Positions 53,017-62,107 of a DNA stretch of 64,000 nt are shown piece after piece; the first letter of the stretch is position 1, and each line of letters begins with the position of its first letter. A program made the translations under genes and the position numbers. Where the stretch lies: positions 53,457 to 117,456 of the forward strand of contig JAGYOE010000001.1 in NCBI GenBank assembly GCA_018399755.1, given 5' to 3'. Source of the stretch: Bacilli bacterium (GTDB taxonomy: Bacteria > Bacillota_I > Bacilli_A > Izemoplasmatales > Hujiaoplasmataceae). The notes under the pieces are model-generated. The model did not search any database. It was given only the letters and a program-made list of their open reading frames with translations, and was not told the DNA's origin.

Positions 53017-53852
53017 GTCATAAATACAGTTCCTTTTCTGATGGTAACTTATCGGCTATTTATCAAGTCAGTTTAAAAATTAAAGCCAAGGATGAATTTA
53101 TTGCTTTAGTTGGGCATACTGGATCAGGAAAAACAACTCTCGCAAAGCATATGAATGCTTTGATTTTTCCTACTGAAGGAAATGTAGAAATATTTAATAA
53201 AATAATTACAAAAAAACGTAATAGGGACATAAAATATAATGAAATTAGAAAAAAAGTTGGTTTAGTTTTTCAATTTCCTGAGTATCAATTATTTGAAGAA
53301 ACTGTTTTAAAAGACATTATGTTTGGACCATTAAACTTTCATATCTCAAAAGAAGAGGCTAGAAATCTTGCAATAAATGCGCTTAAACTTGTTGGCTTAG
53401 ACGAAAGTTATTCAAATAGAAACCCTTATAACTTATCTGGTGGAGAAAAGAAAAGAGTTTCAATTGCTGGTATTTTAGCTATGGATCCAGATATATTAGT
53501 TTTAGATGAACCTACTTCAGGATTAGATCCTGCAGGGAAACGAGTTTTAATGGAATTGTTTAAAGATATTCATAAAAGAACAAATAAAACCATAATAATA
53601 ATTACTCATGATATGGATTTGGTTTATGAGTATTTTTCTCGAGCTGTTGTAATGAATGAAGGAGAATTGGTTTATGATGGTTCTCCAGAAAGTCTTTTTA
53701 AAGAGCATGATCTTTCAAAGAATCATTTGGATTATCCAAACACAATAAAAGTATTAACTCATTTAAATAAAACTTTAAAATTAAATTTAAATGTTTATCA
53801 AAAAACCGCCATTGATGCGTTAAAAGAAATTGAAAAGGCGGGAATATTATGA
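52992..53852 (+). CDS. ecfA2: ECF transporter ATPase A2
   Basis: GHTGSGKTTLAKHMNALI, LSGGEKKRVSIAG. Confidence 0.94.
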   Translation: MGIRFNEVSHKYSSFSDGNLSAIYQVSLKIKAKDEFIALVGHTGSGKTTLAKHMNALIFPTEGNVEIFNKIITKKRNRDIKYNEIRKKVGLVFQFPEYQLFEETVLKDIMFGPLNFHISKEEARNLAINALKLVGLDESYSNRNPYNLSGGEKKRVSIAGILAMDPDILVLDEPTSGLDPAGKRVLMELFKDIHKRTNKTIIIITHDMDLVYEYFSRAVVMNEGELVYDGSPESLFKEHDLSKNHLDYPNTIKVLTHLNKTLKLNLNVYQKTAIDALKEIEKAGIL

Positions 53853-54829
53853 ATGGAATTATTATAGGACAATTTATTCCTGGAGATGGTTTTTTTTATA
53901 AAGTAGATCCTCGTTCTAAGATTGCGGGAATATTCTTTTTGATGATAGCTGTTTTTTTGTTAAAAGATATATATCAAGTATTAGGAGCGTTATTGCTTAC
54001 CTTTGGGTTATTAATTATTGGAAAAATATCATTTATAAAAGTTCTTAAAGGATTAAAACCAATTTTTATTCTTTTAATCTTTACCTTTGTTTTTCAAATT
54101 TTGATTAATCGACAAGGAAATATTCTTGTTGATACTAATTTGAACATTTCTTTAATAAATATCGGCTTAGTTATTATTCTTTTTGTTATATGGCGATTCT
54201 TGGCTAAATTCAAGAAGTTTAACTTTTTGTTATTTTTAGGGTTTTTATTTGGTTCAATCTTTATCTTTATTTATTCAAGTTTTAGTTTTGACTATAATTT
54301 AACTAGTTTTAATTTACAAATTTATGAAAAAGGCATAGAGATGTCTATATTTGTGGTGATAAGATTATTAATTATTATTACCTTATCTACAATACTAACC
54401 TTAACTACTAAACCAACTGATTTAACCCAAGGTTTGGAAAGCTTATTATCGCCTTTAAAAAAGATTGGTTTTAATTCAGAAGATTTTGCATTAATTATTT
54501 CTATTAGTTTAAGATATATACCAACTATATTTGATGAAGCTAATAAAATTATGCAAGCTCAAGCTTCTAGGGGAGCTGACTTTTCAGAAGGAAAACTAAA
54601 AGAAAAATTGAAACAAGTTATTTCCTTATTAATTCCTATGTTTATTATCGCATTTATGCGTAGTGAAGAATTAGCAGATGCTATGGAATCTAGAAATTTT
54701 GTTCCTGGGAAAGCTAGAACAAGAATTCATGAATTAAACTATTCCTATAGAGATGTCTTAGTAACAGCTTTTACTGTGGTATTTTTTGCAGTTGCTTTAT
54801 TATTTAGATTGAATGTCTTGGGGTATTAA
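53849..54829 (+). CDS. ecfT: ECF transporter T component
   Basis: KVDPRSKIAGIFFLM; AQASRGADFSEG; AMESRNFVPGKART. Confidence 0.94.
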   Translation: MNGIIIGQFIPGDGFFYKVDPRSKIAGIFFLMIAVFLLKDIYQVLGALLLTFGLLIIGKISFIKVLKGLKPIFILLIFTFVFQILINRQGNILVDTNLNISLINIGLVIILFVIWRFLAKFKKFNFLLFLGFLFGSIFIFIYSSFSFDYNLTSFNLQIYEKGIEMSIFVVIRLLIIITLSTILTLTTKPTDLTQGLESLLSPLKKIGFNSEDFALIISISLRYIPTIFDEANKIMQAQASRGADFSEGKLKEKLKQVISLLIPMFIIAFMRSEELADAMESRNFVPGKARTRIHELNYSYRDVLVTAFTVVFFAVALLFRLNVLGY

Positions 54830-55783
54830 ATGGAAAAATTAAGTGAAAAGATTGGATTAAAAATTGATGATGAAATTATATTTGGCAAAGGACAAGTTAG
54901 TGAATTTATTAACGATAATCAAAATCTCTTTGCCGATTTAAACTTAGAGTTTATTGATTCAAAAATAACTCAATATGGCTATAACAAGTATCAACACCTT
55001 GTAAAAATAACCTATATAGAAGGATTGATTGAAAAAATTGTTGTTGTAACTGATAAACCTGATTATAAAAGATATAAGGCGAATATAAGTTATGATGGAA
55101 GTAATTTTAGCGGGTTTCAAATTCAAAAAAATCAAAGAACTGTTCAAGGGGAATTAACTAAATTAGTAAACAAGATGAACAATGATAGTCAATTAGTTCA
55201 AGGCGCTTCAAGAACAGACACTTCAGTTCATGCAGAGAATCAAGTAATACATTTTGATTCAAATCTAGATATTAGCGTAAAAAAATGGCAAGAGATTTTT
55301 AATCATCAATTGCCAAAAGATATATATATTAAAAATATAAAAGTAGTTCATCCTCTATTTCATTCTAGATATGATGTTTATAAAAAGAAATATATTTATA
55401 AAATATATTTAGGAGAATATAATCCATTACTTGCAAATTATTATTTGTTTAAAAAAAATTTAGATTTAGATATAATCCAAGAAAATTTAAAGTATTTAGT
55501 AGGACGCCATGATTTTGCTTGTTTTTCTAAAGGTGATATAGAAAATTCAATACGAACTATTTATTCGGCTAAGCTTATAAGAAAACCCAATGAGATAAAT
55601 TTAGAATTTATTGGCAATGGTTTTCTAAGGTATATGATACGTTTAATAGTTGGTTATTTAATTAAATTAGGCAAAGCAGAAGTAAATTTATCTATAAAAG
55701 AAGTTTTAAAAACTAAGTCTAGAAAATATACCAGTACTATCGCAATTGCTAATGGTTTATATTTAGATGAAGTTATCTATTAA
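54830..55783 (+). CDS. truA: tRNA pseudouridine(38-40) synthase with about 80-residue N-terminal extension
   Basis: YDGSNFSGFQIQKNQRTVQGEL; GASRTDTSVHAENQV; NGFLRYMIRLIVG. Confidence 0.92.
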   Translation: MEKLSEKIGLKIDDEIIFGKGQVSEFINDNQNLFADLNLEFIDSKITQYGYNKYQHLVKITYIEGLIEKIVVVTDKPDYKRYKANISYDGSNFSGFQIQKNQRTVQGELTKLVNKMNNDSQLVQGASRTDTSVHAENQVIHFDSNLDISVKKWQEIFNHQLPKDIYIKNIKVVHPLFHSRYDVYKKKYIYKIYLGEYNPLLANYYLFKKNLDLDIIQENLKYLVGRHDFACFSKGDIENSIRTIYSAKLIRKPNEINLEFIGNGFLRYMIRLIVGYLIKLGKAEVNLSIKEVLKTKSRKYTSTIAIANGLYLDEVIY

Positions 55784-55805
55784 AAAAAAGCCCTTCTGGG
55801 CTTTT
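55784..55805. terminator. Terminator between convergent genes
   Basis: aaaaagcccttctgggctttt. Confidence 0.8.
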
Positions 55806-56682
55806 ATTTAATTTGGTTCTTATCAATTTTAGAAATTCTGCGCGCATTAATTATTTTTTTGGTTAAAGCAACAACTAGTAGTATTATAATATTAATAGAT
55901 ACAATTGCTGCACCACTAGGAATAGTTAATGAATAAGCTAGCCAAAGTCCGACTAATACAGATAACTCAGAAAAAACAATGGAGATAATAGTTGTAGATC
56001 TAAAGGACCAACCAATACGCATTCCTGCAGCTACAGGAATAATCATCATTGATGATATTAATAATACTCCGGCTGCTTCAAGTAATACCGAAACAACAAC
56101 AGATAACATTATCATAAATATTAACTGAAAAATACTTACATTGATACCTAAAAATTTTGCGCTTGTTTCATCAAAACTAACAGCTACTATTTGTTTTCCA
56201 AAGAAAATAAATAGTAAACTTACTATACCTAATGTGACTAAAATTAAATAGATATAATAATTAGTTACCGTTAGAATTGAACCAAATAAATATTGATATA
56301 ATGAACCAGTTTTGCTAGCTAATGCAAAGAAAATAGCACTTAATGCTGCGCCTAAACTAATAACTATAACCATGGATATTTCTTTATAATTGGTGTAAGA
56401 GCGTCTAAAGAATTCGATTAATAAACCACCTATAACTGAAAAAGCAATTCCTAAATATAATGGTTTTTCAAAGAAATAAGAAAAACCTAGTGAACTCAAA
56501 AATAAGCTAACAGAAATACCTACTAAAGAAAAGTGGCCTAAGGTATCTGCGATAAAAGAAAGTCTTCTTACCACAACAATTGAACCTAGTAAAGGTGCAA
56601 GAATCCCCAACATAACACCAGCGGTTAAAGCTCTTAACATAAAGTCTTGTTGGAAAAGATCAGTAATAAAGGATAAAAACAT
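55804..56682 (-). CDS. Zn/Mn ABC transporter permease (ZnuB/MntB family)
   Basis: GVMLGILAPLLGSIVVVRRLSFIADTLGHFSLVG. Confidence 0.93.
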   Translation of the reverse strand: MFLSFITDLFQQDFMLRALTAGVMLGILAPLLGSIVVVRRLSFIADTLGHFSLVGISVSLFLSSLGFSYFFEKPLYLGIAFSVIGGLLIEFFRRSYTNYKEISMVIVISLGAALSAIFFALASKTGSLYQYLFGSILTVTNYYIYLILVTLGIVSLLFIFFGKQIVAVSFDETSAKFLGINVSIFQLIFMIMLSVVVSVLLEAAGVLLISSMMIIPVAAGMRIGWSFRSTTIISIVFSELSVLVGLWLAYSLTIPSGAAIVSINIIILLVVALTKKIINARRISKIDKNQIK

Positions 56683-57341
56683 TATTCATTACCCCCTTTA
56701 TTTCTGATATCAAAAGAGTTTGTATAATCATCAAACATTGTTAGTATGTGAGTGTAGTTTAAATGTTCGATTTCATCACTATGAGTGATTAAAATAATTG
56801 TAATGCCTTCTTTATTTAAATCCTCTACAGTTTGATAAAAGAATTCCTTGTTCTGTTTGTCAATTGAAGCTGTAGGTTCATCTAAGATCAAAACTTTAGG
56901 CTTATTGAGCATTGCTCTTACAATAAAAACCCTTTGCAATTGGCCCCCAGATAAAGAATTAATATTTTGATTTTGAATATCAAATATTTTCATTTTATCT
57001 AATAATTTTAGTCTGTCTGAAGCAGTGGTTTGTTTTGTGCTTGAAACACTTAAAAGTTCAGAAACTGTAATTGGGAACTCATAATTAAAATTATCAAAAC
57101 TCTGACTCACATAACCAAATTTTGTCCAACTATTGAAATTGGTTATATCGGTTTTATCAAAAAAAATAGTACCAGGTTTAACTTCATTAACTCCTAATAA
57201 GCATTTAATAAAAGTAGTTTTGCCAGTACCATTTTTCCCTTTTACAACCAAATAATCACCTTGATTTAAGGTGATAGATAGATTGTTTATTATCGATTTA
57301 ATACCATAAGCGAAAGATAGATTGTTTATATATATTTGCAT
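56682..57341 (-). CDS. Zn/Mn ABC transporter ATPase (ZnuC/MntA family)
   Basis: GKNGTGKTTFIKCLLG; LSGGQLQRVFIVRAM; linked permease. Confidence 0.92.
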   Translation of the reverse strand: MQIYINNLSFAYGIKSIINNLSITLNQGDYLVVKGKNGTGKTTFIKCLLGVNEVKPGTIFFDKTDITNFNSWTKFGYVSQSFDNFNYEFPITVSELLSVSSTKQTTASDRLKLLDKMKIFDIQNQNINSLSGGQLQRVFIVRAMLNKPKVLILDEPTASIDKQNKEFFYQTVEDLNKEGITIILITHSDEIEHLNYTHILTMFDDYTNSFDIRNKGGNE

Positions 57342-57450
57342 AAGTTACCTTCCTTAAGCAATATTGTAACATAATCAAAGATTATAATAAATAAATATGT
57401 TTAAAAAAACCATAAATTATGAGATAATAATTTAACAAGCAGGTGATGAT

Positions 57451-58071
57451 ATGAAGGGAAAGTTTATAACTTTTGAAGGTACAGAAGGTTCAGGAAAAAC
57501 CTCAGTTATTAAAAAAGTTAAATTACATTATGAAGATTTAGGCTATAAGGTTTTAACTACGAGAGAACCTGGAGGAATTAATATTTCTGAACAGATTCGC
57601 TCAATCCTTTTAGATAAAAAAAATATAGAAATGGATGCTAAAACGGAAGCGTTACTTTTCGCTGCTGCGAGAAGGCAACATTTAGTTGAAAAAATAATAC
57701 CAGCTTTAGAAGCTGGTTATATGGTTTTATGTGATCGATTTGTGGATAGTTCTTTAATCTATCAAGGACATGCAAGAGATATTGGTATTGACAAGGTTTA
57801 TGATATTAACTATTTTGCTATTGAAGAAGCTTTACCAGATTTGACAATATTTGTTGATGTAAGACCTGAAGTGGGTTTAAATAGAGTTTTTTCTACACCA
57901 AATCGAGAAGTTAATCGTTTAGACTTAGAAAACTTGGAATTCCATAAAAAAATTTATCAGGGTTATTTAAGTTTAGTAAAAAAATATGATAGAATCAAGA
58001 AAGTAAATGGAGAGAATTGTCTTGATGAAGTAACTAAGGAAACTATTGAATTAATTGATAAAATTATTTGA
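57451..58071 (+). CDS. tmk: Thymidylate kinase
   Basis: FEGTEGSGKTSVIKKV; TREPGG; DRFVDSSLIYQG. Confidence 0.97.
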   Translation: MKGKFITFEGTEGSGKTSVIKKVKLHYEDLGYKVLTTREPGGINISEQIRSILLDKKNIEMDAKTEALLFAAARRQHLVEKIIPALEAGYMVLCDRFVDSSLIYQGHARDIGIDKVYDINYFAIEEALPDLTIFVDVRPEVGLNRVFSTPNREVNRLDLENLEFHKKIYQGYLSLVKKYDRIKKVNGENCLDEVTKETIELIDKII

Positions 58072-58106
58072 GTAAATTATTATTAATAAAAAAACAGAGG
58101 TGAAAT

Positions 58107-59138
58107 ATGGCTTATCAATCATGGGAAGATATTGCAAAAGAACAAGCAATAGCTGCTAGATTATTAAAAAACCATATTCAATTAAATAGAGTTAATCATG
58201 CATATATATTTGAAGGCGATAAAGGAACAAAAAAAGGAGAAATTGCTCACTTTTTCGCAAAAACTTTACTATGCAAAAACTTAGATGATAATTTAAACCC
58301 TTGTAATGAATGTAATAATTGTCAAAGAATTAATAAAGACATTCATCCCAATATAATTACTATTAAACCAGATGGGAAGTTTATAAAAAAAGAGCAAGTA
58401 CAAGATTTAATCGAAGAATACTCTAAAACAGCTTTAGAAGACTCTCCAAGAATTAATATAATTTATCAAGCAGATAAATTTAATTTATCTTCAGCTAATT
58501 CCCTTCTAAAAACGATGGAAGAGCCCGGGGATGACATCTATCAAATATTGATTACTGAAAATTATAACTCACTTATACCAACAATAAAGTCGCGTGCAGA
58601 GTCAATCCATTTTAAAGAATTAGATAGAAGTTTAATAAGAGATGAACTAAAGAAACTTAATATCAAGAGTTCTTATGCCAATCCAGTTAGTCAGTATACA
58701 TCTAATTTAGATGCGGCAAAAATAATCGCTACAGATGAAGATATGATAGAAATTATTGATTTGGTTATAGCAATATATAATGCATTATTAGCAGATAAAG
58801 AATCAGCTGTTATAACATTTTTAGAAAAAAATAAACAAGTACTATCAGACAATGATAAAGCAAAATTTTTCCTTGAATTAATGATTATTTTTCAAAAAGA
58901 CATTCTTCAGTTTAAGTTAAACAATAAAGATATGTGTTTTATTAATCAACAACAAACAATAAATAAATTAGCAAGTAAAATTGATATAAAACTAGCAGAA
59001 AAAACTCTAAAAAATATGTTAGAATTATCGATTAGATTAAAATATAATATTAATTTAAAATTAGCATTTAATAAATTACTTATGAATTTAGAAAGAGGTT
59101 ATAAACATGCAACACACAGTAGTCGCGATTCAATTTAA
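58107..59138 (+). CDS. holB: DNA polymerase III delta' subunit
   Basis: HAYIFEGDKGTKKG; CNECNNCQRI; SSANSLLKTMEEPG; follows tmk. Confidence 0.92.
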   Translation: MAYQSWEDIAKEQAIAARLLKNHIQLNRVNHAYIFEGDKGTKKGEIAHFFAKTLLCKNLDDNLNPCNECNNCQRINKDIHPNIITIKPDGKFIKKEQVQDLIEEYSKTALEDSPRINIIYQADKFNLSSANSLLKTMEEPGDDIYQILITENYNSLIPTIKSRAESIHFKELDRSLIRDELKKLNIKSSYANPVSQYTSNLDAAKIIATDEDMIEIIDLVIAIYNALLADKESAVITFLEKNKQVLSDNDKAKFFLELMIIFQKDILQFKLNNKDMCFINQQQTINKLASKIDIKLAEKTLKNMLELSIRLKYNINLKLAFNKLLMNLERGYKHATHSSRDSI

Positions 59139-59949
59139 TTATTTAGGTAAAAAATATTATTTTGAAGCAAATGATTTAGAACTAAAACAAAATGACTATG
59201 TTGTAGTTGAAACAGTAAGAGGCTATGAATTAGGTGAAGTTATCTCAGATATAATTCAGATATCTGATGAAGAGATAGTATCGCCCTTAAAACCCGTTTT
59301 GCGGTTAGCTACAGCTGAAGATATTCAAAAATTTAAAGACAATATGGCTGAACAGCCAAAAGTAATGGATATTACCGAAAAACTAGTAAAAAAACATGAG
59401 TTAGATATGAAGTTATTGAATTCCGAATACACTTTGGATAAATCAAAACTTATTATCTATTTTACAGCTGAAGGTAGAGTAGATTTTCGTGAGTTAGTTA
59501 AAGATTTAGCGAATGAATTTCACGTTAGAATAGAATTAAGACAAGTCGGAGCTAGGGATGGAGCTAAAGTTATTGGCGGAATTGGTCCTTGCGGAAGACA
59601 AACTTGTTGTACTTCTTTTTTAAGAGAGTTTGAACCAGTAACAATTAAAATGGCAAAAACACAAAATCTTTCATTAAATCCAGCTAATATTTCTGGCTTA
59701 TGCGGTAAATTATTATGTTGTATTAGATATGAGAATGAAAATTATAAAAATTTTAAAGCAGAAACCCCTAATGTAGATTCAACTGTTTACACCGTTGATG
59801 GCAAGGGTAAAGTTATAAAAATAAATTATGCTGAACAAAGTGTAACAGTTAAACTAGCTGATGATACAAAAACTTATCATATCGATAATGTTTCAACCAA
59901 TAAAGAAGATGTTGATTTAGACCCTGAATTATTAAATCTTGAGGACTAA
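59107..59949 (+). CDS. ricT: PSP1/RicT (YaaT) family protein
   Basis: GGIGPCGRQTCCTSFL; LNPANISGLCGKLLCCIRYE. Confidence 0.94.
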   Translation: MQHTVVAIQFNYLGKKYYFEANDLELKQNDYVVVETVRGYELGEVISDIIQISDEEIVSPLKPVLRLATAEDIQKFKDNMAEQPKVMDITEKLVKKHELDMKLLNSEYTLDKSKLIIYFTAEGRVDFRELVKDLANEFHVRIELRQVGARDGAKVIGGIGPCGRQTCCTSFLREFEPVTIKMAKTQNLSLNPANISGLCGKLLCCIRYENENYKNFKAETPNVDSTVYTVDGKGKVIKINYAEQSVTVKLADDTKTYHIDNVSTNKEDVDLDPELLNLED

Positions 59950-59950
59950 A

Positions 59951-60715
59951 ATGTCGAAGGTTTATAAGCACGACCTTTTAGCCTATGACGGGTTAAAAAT
60001 ACTACAAAAAGATAACTTATTTAAATTTTCCATTGATGCTTTGTTATTAGGGGATTTTGTTAAGGTTAATAAAAGAACAAAAAGAATAATTGATTTAGGT
60101 TCTGGTTTAGGAGCAGTGGCTTTTTATTTAACCTTAAAAACCAAGGCATTAATTTATGGAGTAGATATTCAAAAAGAAGTTATCGAATTGGCAAATAAAT
60201 CTACAATAATTAATAAACTTGATAATCAAGTCAAATTTATTAATGACGATATTAAAAACGTATATAAAAATTTTGAAACTAATAGTTTTGATATAGTAAT
60301 TTCTAATCCGCCTTTTTATAAAACAAAAAATATTAATAATCAAAATGATAATGAAGCACTTACAATTGCTAGACATGAAGTTTTAATAAATCTAGATGAT
60401 ATATTTATTGCAACAAAAAGATTATTAGCAAATGGCGGTATGTTTTATTTCATTCATCGGGTTGAAAGATTAGATGAAATTATTATTAAATTACATAATA
60501 ATAATTTTGTGGTAAAAAGATTAAAGTTTGTTTATACTAAACCAAATAAACCCGCAAAAATGTTATTGATTGAGGCTAGATTAAATGGATCAACTGGTTC
60601 TTTAGAAATAGAAGAGCCTTTATATATTTATAATAAAAACAAAGAATATACTAAAGAAATATTAGATATTTTTCATCTAGGAGATGAAAATTATGATAAA
60701 AAAACAAAATTATAA
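59951..60715 (+). CDS. tRNA1(Val) (adenine-N6)-methyltransferase-like (TrmN6/YabB)
   Basis: FKFSIDALLLGDFV; DLGSGLGAVAFYL; ISNPPFYK (NPPF motif). Confidence 0.92.
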   Translation: MSKVYKHDLLAYDGLKILQKDNLFKFSIDALLLGDFVKVNKRTKRIIDLGSGLGAVAFYLTLKTKALIYGVDIQKEVIELANKSTIINKLDNQVKFINDDIKNVYKNFETNSFDIVISNPPFYKTKNINNQNDNEALTIARHEVLINLDDIFIATKRLLANGGMFYFIHRVERLDEIIIKLHNNNFVVKRLKFVYTKPNKPAKMLLIEARLNGSTGSLEIEEPLYIYNKNKEYTKEILDIFHLGDENYDKKTKL

Positions 60716-61544
60716 TAATGACAATCCAACTTTTTATATAATACCTACGCCAATAGGCAATCTTGAGGATATGACTTATAGAGCAATTAGAGTATTAAAA
60801 GAAGTTGACTTAGTTTTAGCTGAAGATACCAGAGTTACTAGAAAATTATTTTCTCATTATGATATTAAGACACATTTAGAATCCTTTCATGATTTTAATG
60901 AAGATAGTAAAATTTCTGAAATTATTAAAAAATTACAAAATGGATTAAACATTGGTTTAGTTAGTGATGCGGGAATGCCTTTGATTTCTGATCCTGGGTA
61001 TAAATTGATTAGAAAACTTAGTGTGCTTGATTTTAATCTAGTTGCCCTACCTGGTAGTAATGCATTATTACCTGGATTGGTTATGTCAGGATTAAAAACA
61101 CAACCGTTTATTTTTTTAGGTTTTTTAGATCATAAAAAAAATAAACGTATAGAAACTATCGAAAAACTTAAATATTATTCTGAAACTCTCGTTTTTTATG
61201 AATCAATTCATAGAATTAATGATACATTAAATAATCTATTTAGTGTTTTAGGGGATAGAAAATTTTCGCTTATAAGAGAAATTTCAAAAACCTATGAAGA
61301 GATTATTAGGGGTAATTTATCTGAATTCAGTGATTTGCCAAATTTAAAAGGTGAATTAGTTTTGGTTGTAGAAGGTTATAATGAAGACTTAATTAATAGC
61401 AATTTAACAATAGTTGAACAAGTAGATTATTTTATTGATCAGGGTTTAAGAAAAACAGAAGCAATGAAAAAAGTTTCACAAATGACTAAAATACCAAAAA
61501 ATAAAATTTATCAAGATTATTTAAATGCAAAAATCAAGGAGTGA
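60693..61544 (+). CDS. rsmI: 16S rRNA (cytidine1402-2'-O)-methyltransferase
   Basis: YIIPTPIGNLEDMTYRAIRVLKEVDLVLAEDTRVTRKL; SDAGMPLISDPGY. Confidence 0.96.
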   Translation: MIKKQNYNNDNPTFYIIPTPIGNLEDMTYRAIRVLKEVDLVLAEDTRVTRKLFSHYDIKTHLESFHDFNEDSKISEIIKKLQNGLNIGLVSDAGMPLISDPGYKLIRKLSVLDFNLVALPGSNALLPGLVMSGLKTQPFIFLGFLDHKKNKRIETIEKLKYYSETLVFYESIHRINDTLNNLFSVLGDRKFSLIREISKTYEEIIRGNLSEFSDLPNLKGELVLVVEGYNEDLINSNLTIVEQVDYFIDQGLRKTEAMKKVSQMTKIPKNKIYQDYLNAKIKE

Positions 61545-61550
61545 ATTTTT

Positions 61551-62090
61551 ATGAAATTTGCATGTTTATTAGCTGATGGTTTTGAAGATGTTGAAGCATT
61601 AGGATCAGCTGCGCTTTTAAGAAGGGCAGGATTTGAAGTTGATTTTTATAGTGTATATAATAAAAAGAAAGTGACTGGTGCATATAAAACTGTAGTTACC
61701 GAGTTATTACCTATGAAAGAGTTAACTTCAAATAATTATGATGGATTATTTATTCCTGGAGGTAAAGCTGCCTTTACTTTAAGAGAAGAAGAAACTGTTA
61801 AAACTATCGTTAAAGATTTTAATGATAAAGAAAAATGGATGATGGCAATCTGTGCAGCACCAACTGTCTTTGGAATGATGCACTTATTAGATAACAAAAA
61901 ATATATTTCGTTTCCTGGCACAGAAGAAAATATGGGAAAAGCAATAAGAGTTAACCAAAAAGCAATAAGCGATGGCAGATTTATAACCGCTATTAGTGCT
62001 GGTGCAATATATGATTTTGTGTTTGAAATAATTAAAACGATTAATGGCAAAGACGTACTTGAATCGTTTAAAAATAAACTATATTATTAA
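61551..62090 (+). CDS. DJ-1/PfpI family protein
   Basis: LADGFEDVEALGSAALLRRAGFEVDFYSV; MAICAAPTVFG nucleophile elbow. Confidence 0.93.
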   Translation: MKFACLLADGFEDVEALGSAALLRRAGFEVDFYSVYNKKKVTGAYKTVVTELLPMKELTSNNYDGLFIPGGKAAFTLREEETVKTIVKDFNDKEKWMMAICAAPTVFGMMHLLDNKKYISFPGTEENMGKAIRVNQKAISDGRFITAISAGAIYDFVFEIIKTINGKDVLESFKNKLYY

Positions 62091-62107
62091 CTTACGAGGT
62101 GATTAAA

